Shown here piece by piece: positions 33,670-46,533 of a stretch of 64,000 bases of DNA. The DNA comes from Hibiscus mutabilis (Eukaryota > Streptophyta > Magnoliopsida > Malvales > Malvaceae). The stretch covers positions 9,734,001-9,798,000 of the forward strand of contig CM033752.1 in the NCBI GenBank assembly GCA_019671005.1, in the 5' to 3' direction. Position 1 is the stretch's first letter; the number at the start of each line of letters is the position of its first letter. The notes beneath the pieces were generated by a model, which was given only the letters and a program-made list of their open reading frames with translations, made no database searches and was not told the DNA's origin. The translations under genes and the position numbers were made by a program.

Positions 33670-36600
33670 TTAACCGAGTAAAATTTTTTGAAATTGAGGT
33701 TAAGCTATATAATCATGTTCAAAAGCCCATAACTAAATATTCTAAGTCATAAAATTTGATTTAATCTTATTTTAAGGGCATTTTGTTGGGGTTTAAGGCG
33801 TGCATGTTTAAACGTGCTTTTATAGTGGACCCGTTGGAATTTTAACAAAGTAAAAAGTTTTGAAATTGAGGTTAAGCTATATAATCATGTTCAAAAGCCC
33901 ATAAATAAATATTATAAGTCATAAAATTTGATTTTATCTTATTTTGCAGCCCTTTTGTTTGGGTTTAAGGCGTGCATGTTTAAAAGGGCTTTGTAGTTAA
34001 CCCGTTGGAATTTTAACCAAGTAAAAATATCTAAAAATGAGGTTAAGCTATATAATCATGTTCAAAGGCCCATAAATAAATATTCTAAGTCATAAAATTT
34101 GATTTAATCTTATTTTGCTACCCTTTTTGTTGGGGTTTAATGCGTACATATTTATAAGGGCTTTACAATGGACCCGTTGGAATTTTAACCGAGTAAAATT
34201 TTTTGAAATTGAGGTTAATCTATATAATCATGTTCAAAAGCCCATATCTAAATATTCTAAGTCATAAAATTTGATTTAATCTTATTTTAAGGCCATTTTG
34301 TTAGGGTTTAAGGCGTGCATGTTTAAACGGGCTTTATAGTGGACCTGTTGGAATTTTAACCTAGTAAAAAGTTTTTAAATTGAGGTTAAGCTATATAATC
34401 ATGTTCAAAAGCCCATAAATAAATATTTTATGTCATAAAATTTGATTTAATCTTATTTTTCAGCCTTTTTGTTGGGGTTTAAGGTGTGCTTGGGCTTTGT
34501 AGTGTACCTGTTAGAATTTTATACGATGAAAAAATTTTGAAATTGAGGTTAAGCTATATAATCATATTTAAAAGCCCATAATCAAATATTTTAACTCATA
34601 AAATTTGATTTAATCTTATTTTGCGACCATTTTGTTGGGTTTAAGGCGTGCATGTTTAAAAGGGCTTTGCAGTGGACCTGTTGGAATTTTAACCGAGTAA
34701 AATGTTTTGAAATTGAGGTTAAGCTATATAATCCTATTCAAAAGCCCATAATCAAATTTTTTAACTCATAAAATTTGATTTAATCATATTTTGCAGCCAT
34801 TTTGGTTGGGGTATAAGGCGTGCATGTTTAAATGGGCTTTATAGTGGTCCCATTGGAATTTTAACCGAGTAAAAATTTCTGAAATGGAGGTTAAGCTATA
34901 TATTCATGTTCAAAAGTCCATATCTAAATATTTTAAGTCATAAAATTTGATTTAATCTTATTTTGCAGCCTTTTGGTTTTGGTTTAAGGCGTGCATGTTT
35001 AAAAGGGCTTTGTAGTGGACCCGTTGGAATTTTAACCGAGTAAAAAGTTTTAAAATTGAGGTTGAGCTATATAATCATATTTAAAAGCCCATAATCAAAT
35101 ATTTTAACTCATAAAATTTGATTTAATCTTATTTTGCGGCCATTTTGTTGGGGTTTAAGGCTTGCATGTCTAAATGGGTATAAGGCGTGCATGGCTAAAT
35201 AGGTTTAAGGCGTACGTGTTTAAAGGCGCGTTGCAGTGAACCCGTTGGAATTTTAACCGAGTAAAAACTTCTGAAATTGAGATTAAGCTATATAATCATG
35301 TTCAAAATCCCATAACTAAATATTCTAAGTCAAAAATTTTGATTTAATCTTATTTTGCAACCCTTTTGTTGGGGTTTACGGCGTGGATGTCAAAATGGGC
35401 TTTATAGTGGACCCATTGGAATTTTAACCGAGTAAAATTTTTTGAAATTGAGGTTAAGCTATATAATCTTATTTTGTTGGGGTTTAAGGCGTGCGTGTCT
35501 AAATGGGCTTTATAGTGGACCCGTTGGAATTTTAACCGAGTAAAAAGTTCTAAAATTGAGGTTAAGCTATATAATCAAATTCAAAAGCCTATTACAAAAT
35601 AATTTAAGTGATAAAATTTGATTTAATCTTATTTTGTGGCCATTTTGTTGGGGTTTAAGGCGTACATGTCAAAATGAGCTTTATAGTGGACCCGTTAGAA
35701 TTTTAACTGAGTAAAAATTTTTGAAATTGAGGTTAAGCTATATAATCATGTTCAAAAGCCTATAACTAAATGTTCTAAGTCATAAAATTTGATTTAATCT
35801 TATTTTGCAACCTTTTTGTTGGGGTTTAAGGCGTGCATGTTTAAAAAGGCTTTGCAGTGGGCCCGTTTGAATTTTAACCGAGTAATTTTTTTTTTGAAAA
35901 TGATTTTAAGCTATATAATAATGTTAAATGGCCCATAACTAAATATTCTAAGTCATAAAATTTGATTTAATCGTATTTTTCTACACTTTTTTGTTGGGGT
36001 TTAAGGCGTGCATATTTAAATGGGCTTTGCAGTGGACCCGTTGAAATTTAACCGAGTAAAAATTTTTGAAATTGAGGTTAAGCTATATTATCATGTTCAA
36101 AAGCCCATAACTAAATATTCTAAGTCATAAAATTTGATTTAATCTTATTTTAAGAGCATTTTGTTGGGGTTTAAGGCATGCATGTTTAAACGAGCTTTTA
36201 TAGTGGACCCGTTGGAATTTTAACATAGTAAAAAGTTTTGAAATTGATGTTAAGCTATATAATCATGTTCAAAAGCCCATAAATAAATATTATAAGTCAT
36301 AAAATTTGATTTTATCTTATTTTGCAGCCCTTTTGTTTGGGTTTAAGGCGTGCATGTTTAAAAGGGCTTTGTAGTGGACCCGTTGGAATTTTAACCAAGT
36401 ATAAATATCTAAAAATGTGGTTAAGCTATATAATAATGTTAAAAAGCCCATAAATAAATATTCTAAGTCATAAAATTTGATTTAATCTTATTTTGCTGCC
36501 CTTTTTGTTGGGGTTTAATGCGTACATATTTATAAGGGCTTTACAGTGGACACGTTGGAATTTTAACCGAGTAAGAATTTTTGAAATTAAGGTTAAGCTA

Positions 36601-36730
36601 AATAATCATGTTCAAAAGCCTATAACTAAATATTTTAAGTTATAAAATTTGATTTAATCTTATTTTAAGGCCATTTTGTTGGGGTTTAAGGCGTGCATGT
36701 TTAAAAGGGCTTTGCAGTGGACCTGTGGGA
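33670..36730 (+). repeat. Multi-monomer duplication with 2378-bp offset in array 3
   Basis: The run of monomers at about 33.67-34.35 kb recurs at about 36.05-36.73 kb. ATTATAAGTC occurs at 33911 and 36289, and TTTATAAGGG at 34151 and 36529, both 2378 bp apart (14 monomers of 170). The two runs share rare variants such as TTTGTTTGGGTTTAAGG and ATGCGTACATATTTATAAGG. A more diverged relative of the second variant lies near 39291. Confidence 0.75.
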
Positions 36731-39700
36731 ATTTTAACCGAGGAAAAAGTTTTGAAATTGATTTTAAGCTATATAATCATATTCAAAAGCCCATAATCAA
36801 ATATTTTAACTCATAAAATTTGATTGAATCTTATTTTGTGGCCATTTTGTTGGGTTTAAGGCGTGCATGTCTAAATGGGCCTTACAGTGGACCCGTTGGA
36901 ATTTTAACTGAGTAAAATTTTCTAAAAGTGAGGTTAAGCTATATAACCATGTTTAGAAGCCCATAAATAAATATTTTAAGTCATAAAATGTGATTTAATC
37001 TTATTTTTTAGCCGTTTTGTTGGGTTTAAGGCGTGCATGTCTAAAAGGGTTATACAATGGACTTGTTAGAATTTTAACCGAGTAGAAATTTTTGAAAATG
37101 AGGTTAAGCTATATAATCATGTTCAACAACACATAACTAAATATTCTAAGTCATAAAATCTGATTTAATCTTTTTTTGCAGCCCTTTTGTTGGGGTTTAA
37201 GGCGTGCATGTTTAAAAGGGCTTTGCAGTGGGCCCGTTGGAATTTTAACCGAGTAAAAATTTTTGAAATTGAGTTTAAGCTATATAATCATGTTTTGAAG
37301 CCCATAATAAATATTTTAAGTGATAAAATGTGATTTAATCATATTTTTTGGCCGTTTTGTTGGGTTTAAGGCATGCATGTTTAAATGTGCTTTTACAGTG
37401 GGCCCTTTAGAATTTTAACCGAGTAAAAATTTCAGAAAATGAAGTTAAGCTATATAATCATGTTTAAAATCCCATAAATAAATATTCTAAGTCATAAAAT
37501 TTGATTTAATCTTATTTTTCGGCAATTTTTTTGGGAGTTTAAGCTATATAATCATGTTTAGAAGCCCATAAATAAATATTTTAAGTCATAAAATAAGATT
37601 TAATCTTTTTTAGCCATTTTGTTGGATTTAAGGCTTGCATGTCTAAATGGGCTTTACAATGGACCCGTTGAAATTTTAACTGAGTACAAAGTTCTAAAAT
37701 TGAGGTTAAACTATATAATCATGTTCAAAATCCAATACCTAAATATTTTAAGGCGTACATGTTTAAATGGGCTTTACAGTTGGCCCTTTGAATTTTAACC
37801 GAGTAAAAATTCCTGAAATTGAGGTCAAGCTGTATAATCATGTTCAAAGCCCATAACTAAATATTCTAAGTCATAAAATTTGATTTAATCTTATTTTTTG
37901 GCAATTTTATTGGGGGATTAAGGCGTGCATGTTTAAATGGCCTTTACAGTGAACCCGTTGGAATTTTAACCGAGAAAAAAGTTTTGAAATTGAGGTTAAG
38001 CTGTATAATCATGTTCAAAAGCCCATAACTAAATATTCTAAGACATAAATTTTGATTTAATCTTATTTTGCAGCCCGTTTGTTGGGGTTTAAGGCATGCA
38101 AGTTTAAAAGGGCTTTGTAGTGGACCCGTTGGAATTTTAACCGAGTAAAAAAATTTAAAATTGAGATTAAGCTATATAATCATGTTCAAAAGCCCATAAA
38201 AATTATTCTAATTCATCAAATTTGATTTAATCTTATTTTGCAACCCTTTTGTTGGGGTTTATGGAGTGCATGTTTTAAAGGGCTTTGCAGTGGGCCTATT
38301 GGAATTTTAACCGAGTAAAAATTTTTGAAAATGAGGTTAAGCTATATAATTATGTTCAAAGGCTCATAACTAAATATTTTAAGTCATAAAATTTGATTTA
38401 ATCTTTTTTTACCGCCTTTTTGTTGGGGTTTAGTACATGCACGTTTAAAAGGGCTTTTGTAGTGGACCCGTTGGAATTTTAACCGAGTAAAAAATTCTAA
38501 AATTGAGGTTAAGCTATATAATCATGTTCAAAAGCCCATATCTAAATATTCTAAGTCATAAAATTTGATTTAATCTTATTTTAAGGCCATTTTGTTGGGG
38601 TTTAAGGTGTGCATGTTTAAACGGGCTTTACAGTGGACCCGTTGGAATTTTAACCGAGTAAAAAGTTTTGAAATTGAGGTTAAGCTATATAATGATGTTC
38701 AAAAGCCCATAAATAAATATTTTATGTCATAAAATTTGATTTAATCTTATTTTGCAGCCCTTTTATTGGGGTTTAAGGTGTGCATGTTTAAAAGGGCTTT
38801 GTAGTGGACTCGTTAGAATTTTAACCGAGGAAAAAGTTTTGAAATTGAGGTGAAGCTATATAATCATATTCAAAAGCCCATAATCAAATATTTTAACTCA
38901 TAAAATTTGATTTAATCTTATTTTGCGGCCATTTTGTTGGGGTTTAAGGCGTGCATGTCAAAATAACTTTACAGTGGACCCGTTGGAATTTTAACCGAGT
39001 AAAAATATCTGAAATTGAGGTTAAGCTATATAATCATGTTCAAAAGCCCATAAATAAATATTATAAGTCAAAAATTTGATTTAATCTTATTTTGCAGCCC
39101 TTTTGTTGGGGGTTTATGGCTTGCATGTTTAAAAGGGCTTTGTAGTGGGCCCGTTGGAATTTTAACCTAGTAAAAATTTCTCAAAATGAGGTTAAGCTAT
39201 ATAATCATGTCTAAAGGCCCATAACTAAATATTCTAAGTCATAAAATTTTATTTAATCTTATTTTGTTGCCCTTTTATTGAGGTTTAATGCGTACATGTT
39301 TATAAGGGCTTTGCAATGGACCCGTTGGAATTTTAACCAAGTAAAATTTCTAAAATTGAGGTTAAGCTATATAATCATGTTCAAAAGCCCATATCTAAAT
39401 ATTCTAAGTCATAAAATTTGATTTAATCTTATTTTAGGGCCATTTTGTTGGGGTTTAAGGCGTGCGTGTTTAAACGAGCTTTAGAGTGGACCCGTTGGAA
39501 TTTTAACCGAGTAAAAAGTTTTAAAATTCAGGTTAAGCTATATAATCATGTTCAAAAGACCATATCTCAATATTCTAAGTCATAAAATTTGATTTGATCT
39601 TATTTTAAATCCATTTTGTTGGGGTTCAAGGCGTGCATGTTTAAAATTTGCTTTAATCTTATTTTGTGGCCGTTTTGTTAGGGTTTAAGGCGTGCATGTC

Positions 39701-40540
39701 TAAATGGGCTTTACAGAGGACCCGTTGGAATTTTAACTGAGTAAAAATTTTTGAAATTGAGGTTAAGCTATATAATCATGTTCAAAATCTCATAACTAAA
39801 TATTTTAAGTCATAGAATTTGATTTAATCTTATTTTGCAGCCCGTTGGAATTTTTACCGAGTAAAAAGTTCTGAAATTAAGGTTAAGATATATAATCTTA
39901 TTCAAAAACCCATAATCAAATTTTTTAACTCATAAAATTTGACTTAATCTTATTTTGTGTCCATTTTGTTGGGTTTAAGGTGTGCATGTCTAAATAGGCT
40001 TTACAGTGGACTCATTGAAATTTTAACCGAGTACAATGTTCTGAAATTGAGGTTAATCTATATAATCATGTTTAAAAGACCATAAATAAATATTGTAAGT
40101 AATAAAATTTGATTTAATATTATTTTTCGACAATTTTGTTGGGGGTTTAAAGCGTGCCTATTTAAATGGGCTTTATAGTGGACCCGTTGGAATTTTAATA
40201 GAGTAAAAAAATCTGGAAATGAGGTTAAGGTATATAATCATGTTTAAAATCCCTAAACTAAATATTCTAAGTCATAAAATTTGATTAAATCTTAGTTTGC
40301 GGCCTTTTTGTTGGGGTTTAAAGCGTGCATGTTTAAAAGGGCTTTGCAGTGGACCTGTTGTAATTTTAACCGAGTAAAAATTTCTGAAATTGAGGTTAAG
40401 CTATATAAACATGTTCAAAAGCCCATAACTAAATATTCTAAGTCATAAATTTTGATTTAATATTATTTTAAGGCCATTTTTTGGGGTTTAAGGCGTGCAT
40501 GTTTAAACGGGCTTTACAGTGGACCCGTTGGAACTTTAAC

Positions 40541-40545
40541 CGAGT
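40541..40545. other. Left flank of Gypsy-2 (CGAGT), matching right copy not found
   Basis: CGAGT would be the expected 5-bp target duplication next to the TGTAAC start. The right end of the element is missing, so no partner copy can be seen. Confidence 0.6.
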
Positions 40546-41137
40546 TGTAACACCCACGACCCGGATGTCACATTTGGGCCTCACACATGAAACCCAACCA
40601 AACAATTTTGACCTAGTTTAGCCTAATCCATAAATCCATTATGAAAATCCATTAAATTACAACCCAATAAAACATAATAAATATTCAAAAACATATACAG
40701 TGGAGCTCCTTTTAAAATTACATTATAAACCTTTGACTCGATCGTTTGAAAATCCAAATACGATTTACAGTATACAATAGGTTCCTACGAATACATAGCC
40801 CAAGGACCTAAATACTGTACTCTAAAGAGATGAGGCGCCGGAATCCTTCTCTGCTGGTGCTCCTCCAAGAAAGAGCCAAACCTACTAAATTGCGAACGGA
40901 AACAATGATTCCGAACGCTGAGCTAACAAAGCTCAGTGGGTACACCGCCACTCAACCATGCTTCATGCAAATCATAAATAAAACAATGCAACATGAATGA
41001 CATCATGACAAGATAACAATGGCACTACCATAACCGCATAAACACATAGCATTATGAATGTATAATTACGCACACAACTCGTACAAGCACCTCTTACGTT
41101 TTCCTAGCATCACACAGATAACACAAACGACATTAAA

Positions 41138-41374
41138 TGAGGTCTGCGTCCACAAAGCATCGGAATCCTACACCTGAGTGAGGCCCGCGTCCACAAAGCA
41201 TCGGGATGCTATACTGCAAGTAAGGTTCGCGTCCACATAGCATCAAGATCCTATACTCTAGGAGGATGAGGCCCACATCCACAAAGCATCGGGATCCTAC
41301 ATCCATGCTCGAGATCTCTCATCAAGTATCTTCGAATGAGACCCGCGTCTACAAAGCATCGGGATCCAACATTC
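41138..41374 (+). repeat. Degenerate tandem repeat in Gypsy-2 LTR, unit about 42-65 bp
   Basis: Five copies of a unit with the core TGAGGCCCGCGTCCACAAAG followed by CATCGGGATCCTAC. Spacers of different length separate the cores. The cluster recurs in the right LTR at 50783-51020, so it belongs to the LTR. It is richer in GC and CpG than the surroundings. Confidence 0.85.
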
Positions 41375-41577
41375 GAGAATCTTCAAGGTGTTGCAACACA
41401 CTTAGAGTATCCAAATCCCAATAAGGGATGACATGACTATCTAGGTGTCCCATCAGCACACAGCAAGGACCGTAGTCACCACATAGCACTCAACCTCGAC
41501 ACAAGGGTCTAGCCTCACACAGCTCTAACACCCTTACCATCGCCCTATGGTTTCTATCAATTATTATACCACCCTAT

Positions 41578-41945
41578 AGGTACCGGTACTCCCCCATGAG
41601 TATCGATACTCAACTTAGGTTCGAAAGAATAGAATCCTTAAGCCGTACCGATATGCTTCTTCCTGTATCGATATGCATTGTAGGTACTAGGATTGCCTCA
41701 TACCGATCCAAGCCCGTACCGGTACACCTACCTTCACGTACCGGTACGCTGAGCCTCTCCCAGGCAATGTAACAATGCGTACCAATACGCCCCATGCGTA
41801 TCAGTACGAGATAGCATCACTGGAATTCTTAACTTGCAAGGGGTACCAATACATGAGGAGGCGTACCGGTATACCCCTCACAACCCTTCCCCCTATTTCA
41901 CTCAGGCATACCGGTACGCTGACCCCAGTACCGGTATGCGAGCCC
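41578..41945 (+). repeat. Cluster of GTACCGGTAC-type palindromic motifs in Gypsy-2 LTR
   Basis: More than a dozen copies of a motif close to GTACCGGTACG or GTACCGATAC are spread over about 370 bases, at irregular spacing. The exact form is a 10-bp palindrome. Further copies lie in the right LTR at about 51572-51705. The function is unknown: protein-binding sites or a remnant of repeat expansion are both possible. Confidence 0.8.
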
Positions 41946-42670
41946 GAATTTCGAACTCTGGGTGCGGGTTTCACCTAAAAACCCTATTTAACCCCCATGT
42001 TAAGCCCCAAATCATTCCTACAAGTTATGGTGATAGTATTAGATGGATTACTACCGATTTTAGGCCATAGCAACTTACACATTTTACCATTAAAGGGGAT
42101 CAACCAAAGCTTGTCAAACCATAAGCACTCAAATCATGCACAAAGCCTAACTTTATGATTTCTAGGAAACTATAGGAATTAGTAGCGTGCTAACCTTAGA
42201 TTAAAGCTGATGAAGAGGCCTTCAAGAACCCATTCCCGTTCTTCCTCTTCAGCCCAACAAAAACATCTTACCCCACCATTCCAAATGAATCTTCCCTTGG
42301 ATAAAATATCTTGAGATGCTGAGCAAACTTCCCTTCTTGACCCAAATGAGATTCTTGCTCAAACTCTCAAAGATTTGATCTTGAACTTTGGGTTCTTGGT
42401 AAAGAAATGAGAATAGAAGGGAAAGGGGAAAAACAAAAGGACCAAGATGACCTCATGAGGTTAAACACCACCAGCCCCTTGTCATCCATTTATGAAATTT
42501 CCATATTACCCCTCACAACTCTCATCCTAAACCAAGCCCAATTCCAACTAAGCAAGCCTAAAAACACTGGCAAGCCCAAAAAGGCTCCCAAAAGCCCAAC
42601 AATTGGTCCAAAGGCGAAGCCCACGCCTTGGGTCAACTCGACTCTTGGATCCAAAATTCGTGTCATTACA

Positions 42671-42683
42671 ACTCTCCTCTCCT
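42671..42683 (-). promoter_or_regulatory. Polypurine tract of Gypsy-2
   Basis: The - strand reads AGGAGAGGAGAGT directly next to the left LTR end. Just upstream on the - strand, AATTTCGAGGACGAAATTTT resembles the end of pol plus spacer in Tekay-type elements (F-E-D-E), as in Gypsy-1. Confidence 0.8.
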
Positions 42684-44731
42684 AAAAGAAAATTTCGTCC
42701 TCGAAATTTAGACAATAGAAGGAGAGCAACTGCCAACGCTCCAACCAACCTCTCGTTGACAATTGTCTAAGAGGCTCCTAGGTTTACCAAAATCCTTCCT
42801 AACCAAAACTCTCAACAAAAATTCTCCACTTTCTACAAGCCTCCTCAACAAAACATTCTCAACATTCAGAACGACACTTATATTAACCTGGAGACGGATC
42901 AACCAAAAATAATTTCAACAACATTATCTAGCATCGGCACTCTGAACTCACTTTGGATGAGTCACAACTTGGTGAACGAACCTTTCTGCCAAGACTAGCA
43001 TTTCCAAGGTCTTGAACTCAACCTTCATCTGCATCCATAACGCGACACTTCTTCAAGGTATACCACAGGGCACTTCCTCCTAAATAATCACCATAACCCA
43101 AGTGTTTAGGAATAACAAACCTTATCAATCATGTTCTATCATCCATCTAACTTGAAAATACAACCTTCTTTCACAACTTGGTTAACTAATGCAAAACTTA
43201 ACACCTCTTCTACTTGAACCTACTACGACATAAGCAGATGCGAATCCATGATCAAGCGATTTTACTAGCCAAGCCGTTTCGGTTCTAAAAGAAAATTGTT
43301 ACTACAACCAAGCTCTAGTAGGGATCAAACCACCAAACTGTCCTCGAGGGTCCAAACACTCACTTCCACTCCTAACCACCAAATTCTGACAAGCGTTGGT
43401 GCTAAAAATTTAGCAAAACCTTCGAGATTTCTTTTGATTCTCCCAACACAACTTATTACAACACAAGAATCTGATTCCACACAACTTTAACCAAAACCCA
43501 CATTTCTTCGAAGCTATTCAAAACATCTTTACACTACCATTATGCATAAAAACAATCCATCTCAACCCAAATAAGAAACCCTCTATTCATTGAACTTAAG
43601 ATTACCCCGATGCATTTGTAAGTCAAAAGCACTCTTCGACTTGCCCTTAAAGTTCAACATCACATCAAACCCCAAAATTTAACACTAATTCTCCTTAACC
43701 TTCAACTTATGAGACCAACATCTTGAACGATCTTACAGGAATCTCAAAACTCTTCAATATTAACAAGATCATTAGCTCTGAAAACAAATGTTGACCTCCC
43801 ATTGTTATACGTCGGCCCACCACAGCTAACACCATTATATCTTGCTATACCAACATAAGCATGTCCCAAGGTGAGCCCTTTGGTGACATCGCTCGCACCC
43901 CCTCCTCTTCCAAGGAGTTCTCACATGAGAGGTTCGGTAAATGTCAGACCACAAGGCGATGAACGCTTAATACCGAACTCAACACATTCCTTAACATGGG
44001 TACCACTCTACGGTCAAGAGGTTATCCCGCTCAACCCTCGTAGAGCACCTCGATAACCACTTGCACGTCCATCTCTCTAAACCACAGACTATCACTCTTG
44101 CTTCAACTATGGGAACCAAGAACGTCTTGCAACCTACAAGGTCCTCTTCAACTAGCATCACATGAGCACAACATATAAGCTAAAGAGATAGGATTCATTC
44201 TCGCACAATACCGACAACTGGTTCATTCCAAACCTCAACTTTTAGATTCTTGCTTGAAAACCAAGGCACCCCTCGCACTCACAGACCAACCTGTACCAAG
44301 GGTAAGTCTAACAAATCCACATAGACTGTTATCCTAAACCATACACACCACCCATGATGGAATCTTTACTTACCAACACTTACCAATCCATTAATTTACC
44401 AAACCAATATCAACCTCGAGGAAACTTATCACCGAACCCGCTCAATAAAATCTCTGCCAAAGTAAGAACAAAAAATCAACTGTTATCAAGAAATGGAAAA
44501 CCTCAATGGGACCAAATCATTTAACAAACTCTCGGTAACAAGCTTGTCATTTCTAGCATGAAAAACACATTGTCTAACAAAAGCTCGTGCGATGACTCTA
44601 ACTGTAGATCTCACATGGCCTCCACCTTGATACTTCGACAATTACCTAACACCGCTTCTCGAAGAACCTTGACTATGCCCAGAAGAAGTTAACCTCAAAG
44701 ACTGAACCGGTAAATCCTCATTTAAGATTGA
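42684..44731 (-). other. Gypsy-2 internal region where pol would be expected, no recognisable domain
   Basis: About 2 kb without a long open frame. I looked for the RT motifs F-x-D-D, L-D-x-x-S-G-Y and the integrase C-x2-C and S-D-R motifs on the - strand and did not recognise any. The base composition is more balanced and richer in C on the + strand than the satellites. It is either heavily mutated pol with deletions or unrelated filler of a non-autonomous element. Confidence 0.5.
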
Positions 44732-44773
44732 GCATTCCTTTTCCATGTGACCTGATGTTTGGCACTCATAGCA
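44732..44773 (-). pseudogene. CCHC zinc knuckle of a decayed gag in Gypsy-2
   Basis: The - strand encodes C-Y-E-C-Q-T-S-G-H-M-E-K-E-C, an exact C-x2-C-x4-H-x4-C nucleic-acid-binding knuckle of the kind at the C-terminus of retrotransposon gag. It lies about 1.75 kb inside the primer binding site, a usual distance for gag. The sequence between (44774-46516) should be gag and leader but is broken into short frames; the longest - strand one (45180-44911, 89 codons) shows no motif I recognise. The knuckle is the best evidence that the element descends from a coding retrotransposon. It is a short motif, so chance cannot be fully excluded, but its position and orientation fit. Confidence 0.7.
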
Positions 44774-46516
44774 AATTCTCCAAGCAAGAAACATACCTCA
44801 AGGTGATGTCAATCACAAGGCGCACGAACCGACAAAAAATACGCCAGGGCTGGACCATCAACACCTTCCATTATAGAAAATTTTGATAAACCTCCTACAA
44901 CACCCTCAATTTAGATTTCTGACCAACCCTCAACTGATCTAAAGCAACTCATTTTTGATCCGCTCAAAACACAAGCCATCCCCTCTTCAGGGCCCGAAAA
45001 GAATCTTACGATGTTTTGATTTCCTGAAACACGGTTTACAGAATCCTCAACTGACTCAATGTTGGCTCTAAGGTCATTTAGGTGCTTCGTACTAACGACT
45101 AGCTCAGAGAATAATCCAGGTAAAATTGTTTTCCCATGCATCAATATGTCAACTTTGAATCTACATCTAACCTTAACCACCTTTACTCTTCGCTAGCAAC
45201 AACCTTTGGGCATAACAGCTCAACCGTAGGCAAATCTTACTCATACCTAACGCTGCTTGGCACCTTAAACTGACTGCAAGAACTGATTCCTCATCTTCTT
45301 CATATGAGCTTCACTAACATATCTTTTTCCTGACTCACCCAAAGAACACCCCATGTTGAGAAAATAGGTTGTGGTCCTAACTCTAAGGTTTCTCACCATT
45401 TGTATGCATTGCCTTTAATAAAGAGATGATACAGTAAGGATTTCCTTAAGACTATTCCACGTCATCCTCATATCTCTCTGAGTTTTTCTTAACCATGAAT
45501 CCGATTTATCATGTCATCCTTTCACAACCCCCTTTTATATACTTAGATTCGTAACAACAATGCTCATCCCATTAGAAGAACATGGCTCTCTTCACAACTC
45601 CCTTGGTCGATCTCCCGCCATCAACTCAACTGGTCCAAACCGTATTTAGAAGGTGATAGTTTGTCTTTCCCATTACCTTGGGTTTGGTTCCCCCGAAACC
45701 TCGAAGCTTCCAACACTACACTTATCATCTCAAGCTGGCTCAAGATCGAGCAACAATTGGTGGCCAAGATCATATTAATTCATTTAGGAGACAACTCTAT
45801 TGTATCTGTCAACCACGTATTCTCAAGCCTTACTCAAGCATCGTCTCACGCAAAATCCACGATGTCCTTCCAGCCACTACTATAAACAACCGCAGCAAGC
45901 ATACCTTGCTCGAGCTCTCAGGGCATTCAGCTTACTAAAAGCGTACTTGGGACCTCACAACCATCATGTACCTCTCAACATTAGACGAAAACACATTTAT
46001 GCCAGGCATGCTACATCACATGGTACCCACCATTAAGGTTCACTTACTACGAATGATAGGACCCCCGATCAACACTCTACCACTGGTACATCAAAAGTAA
46101 GTCATCTCATCCGTTCTATAAGGGTCGTCTACCCACACGTAGAATCTCACCACTGGAGGTTCTCACCATGAACTCAAGGCTTTAAGGTAACTTACGACAC
46201 ATATCCACAATTACTTCTCAAGCGATGGGAGGAGGGCATACCCTCAACTCCTCCATTCCTTCATAAGCCCAAACTTAGCATCTGAGATAACTCTGATCTC
46301 ATAATCATCCTTAAAGGAAGTAGCCATCATCACAACCCTCCTAACCGCGATTGAACCTATCTTAATGTTGCAACCAGTGACACACGCGAACACAGGGCAC
46401 ACCATCCAGATTCTAGTCTTGAAGAGTACAACTTAGACACACGGGCTCGTATTCACTAGACACCTATTAATGACTCCTAACCACCCTAGGGTTTTCCTAG
46501 AACCGACTAAACCTAA
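44774..46516 (-). other. Gypsy-2 internal region, probable decayed gag and leader
   Basis: Lies between the zinc knuckle and the primer site. No open frame longer than about 90 codons is seen on the element strand. Antisense open frames at 45661-46036 overlap each other in different frames and have no recognisable motif. I see no other feature here. Confidence 0.5.
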
Positions 46517-46528
46517 GCTCTGATACCA
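46517..46528 (-). promoter_or_regulatory. Primer binding site of Gypsy-2 (initiator tRNA-Met)
   Basis: The - strand reads TGGTATCAGAGC, an exact match to the usual priming sequence, five bases inside the right LTR start at 46534. It sets the orientation as - strand. Confidence 0.9.
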
Positions 46529-46533
46529 CTAAA

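Larger units (their letters stand above)
32976..40545 (+). repeat. Satellite array 3, about 170-bp monomers
   Basis: About 44 monomers in the same orientation as arrays 1 and 2, resuming the monomer split by the LINE. Many units here are of the TGCAGCCCTTTTGTTGGGG and TTTAAAAGGG type. Irregular joints occur near 35160-35220 (three partial GGCGTGCATG blocks in a row), 35470, 37540 and 39640-39660, where parts of monomers are missing. The array ends at CCGAGT, where Gypsy-2 begins. No gene was seen. Confidence 0.95.
40546..42670 (-). repeat. Gypsy-2 left LTR
   Basis: It begins TGTAACACCC and ends CATTACA, giving TG/CA ends and about 2125 bp. It matches the split right LTR. A 388-bp stretch present in the right LTR (51222-51609) is missing here, with CCCT at both edges of the gap. 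It contains two internal repeat clusters (41138-41374 and 41578-41945). Small open frames at 41610-42070 and 42407-42685 are not supported as genes: they follow the repeats, lie antisense to the element, and are not matched to any family. Confidence 0.9.

Noticed and set aside
41610..42070. Overlapping open frames on both strands in the Gypsy-2 LTR
   Set aside because: They follow the GTACCGGTAC motif cluster, overlap each other and show no protein motif.
45661..46036. Three overlapping + strand open frames
   Set aside because: They are in different frames over the same bases, antisense to Gypsy-2, without recognisable motif.
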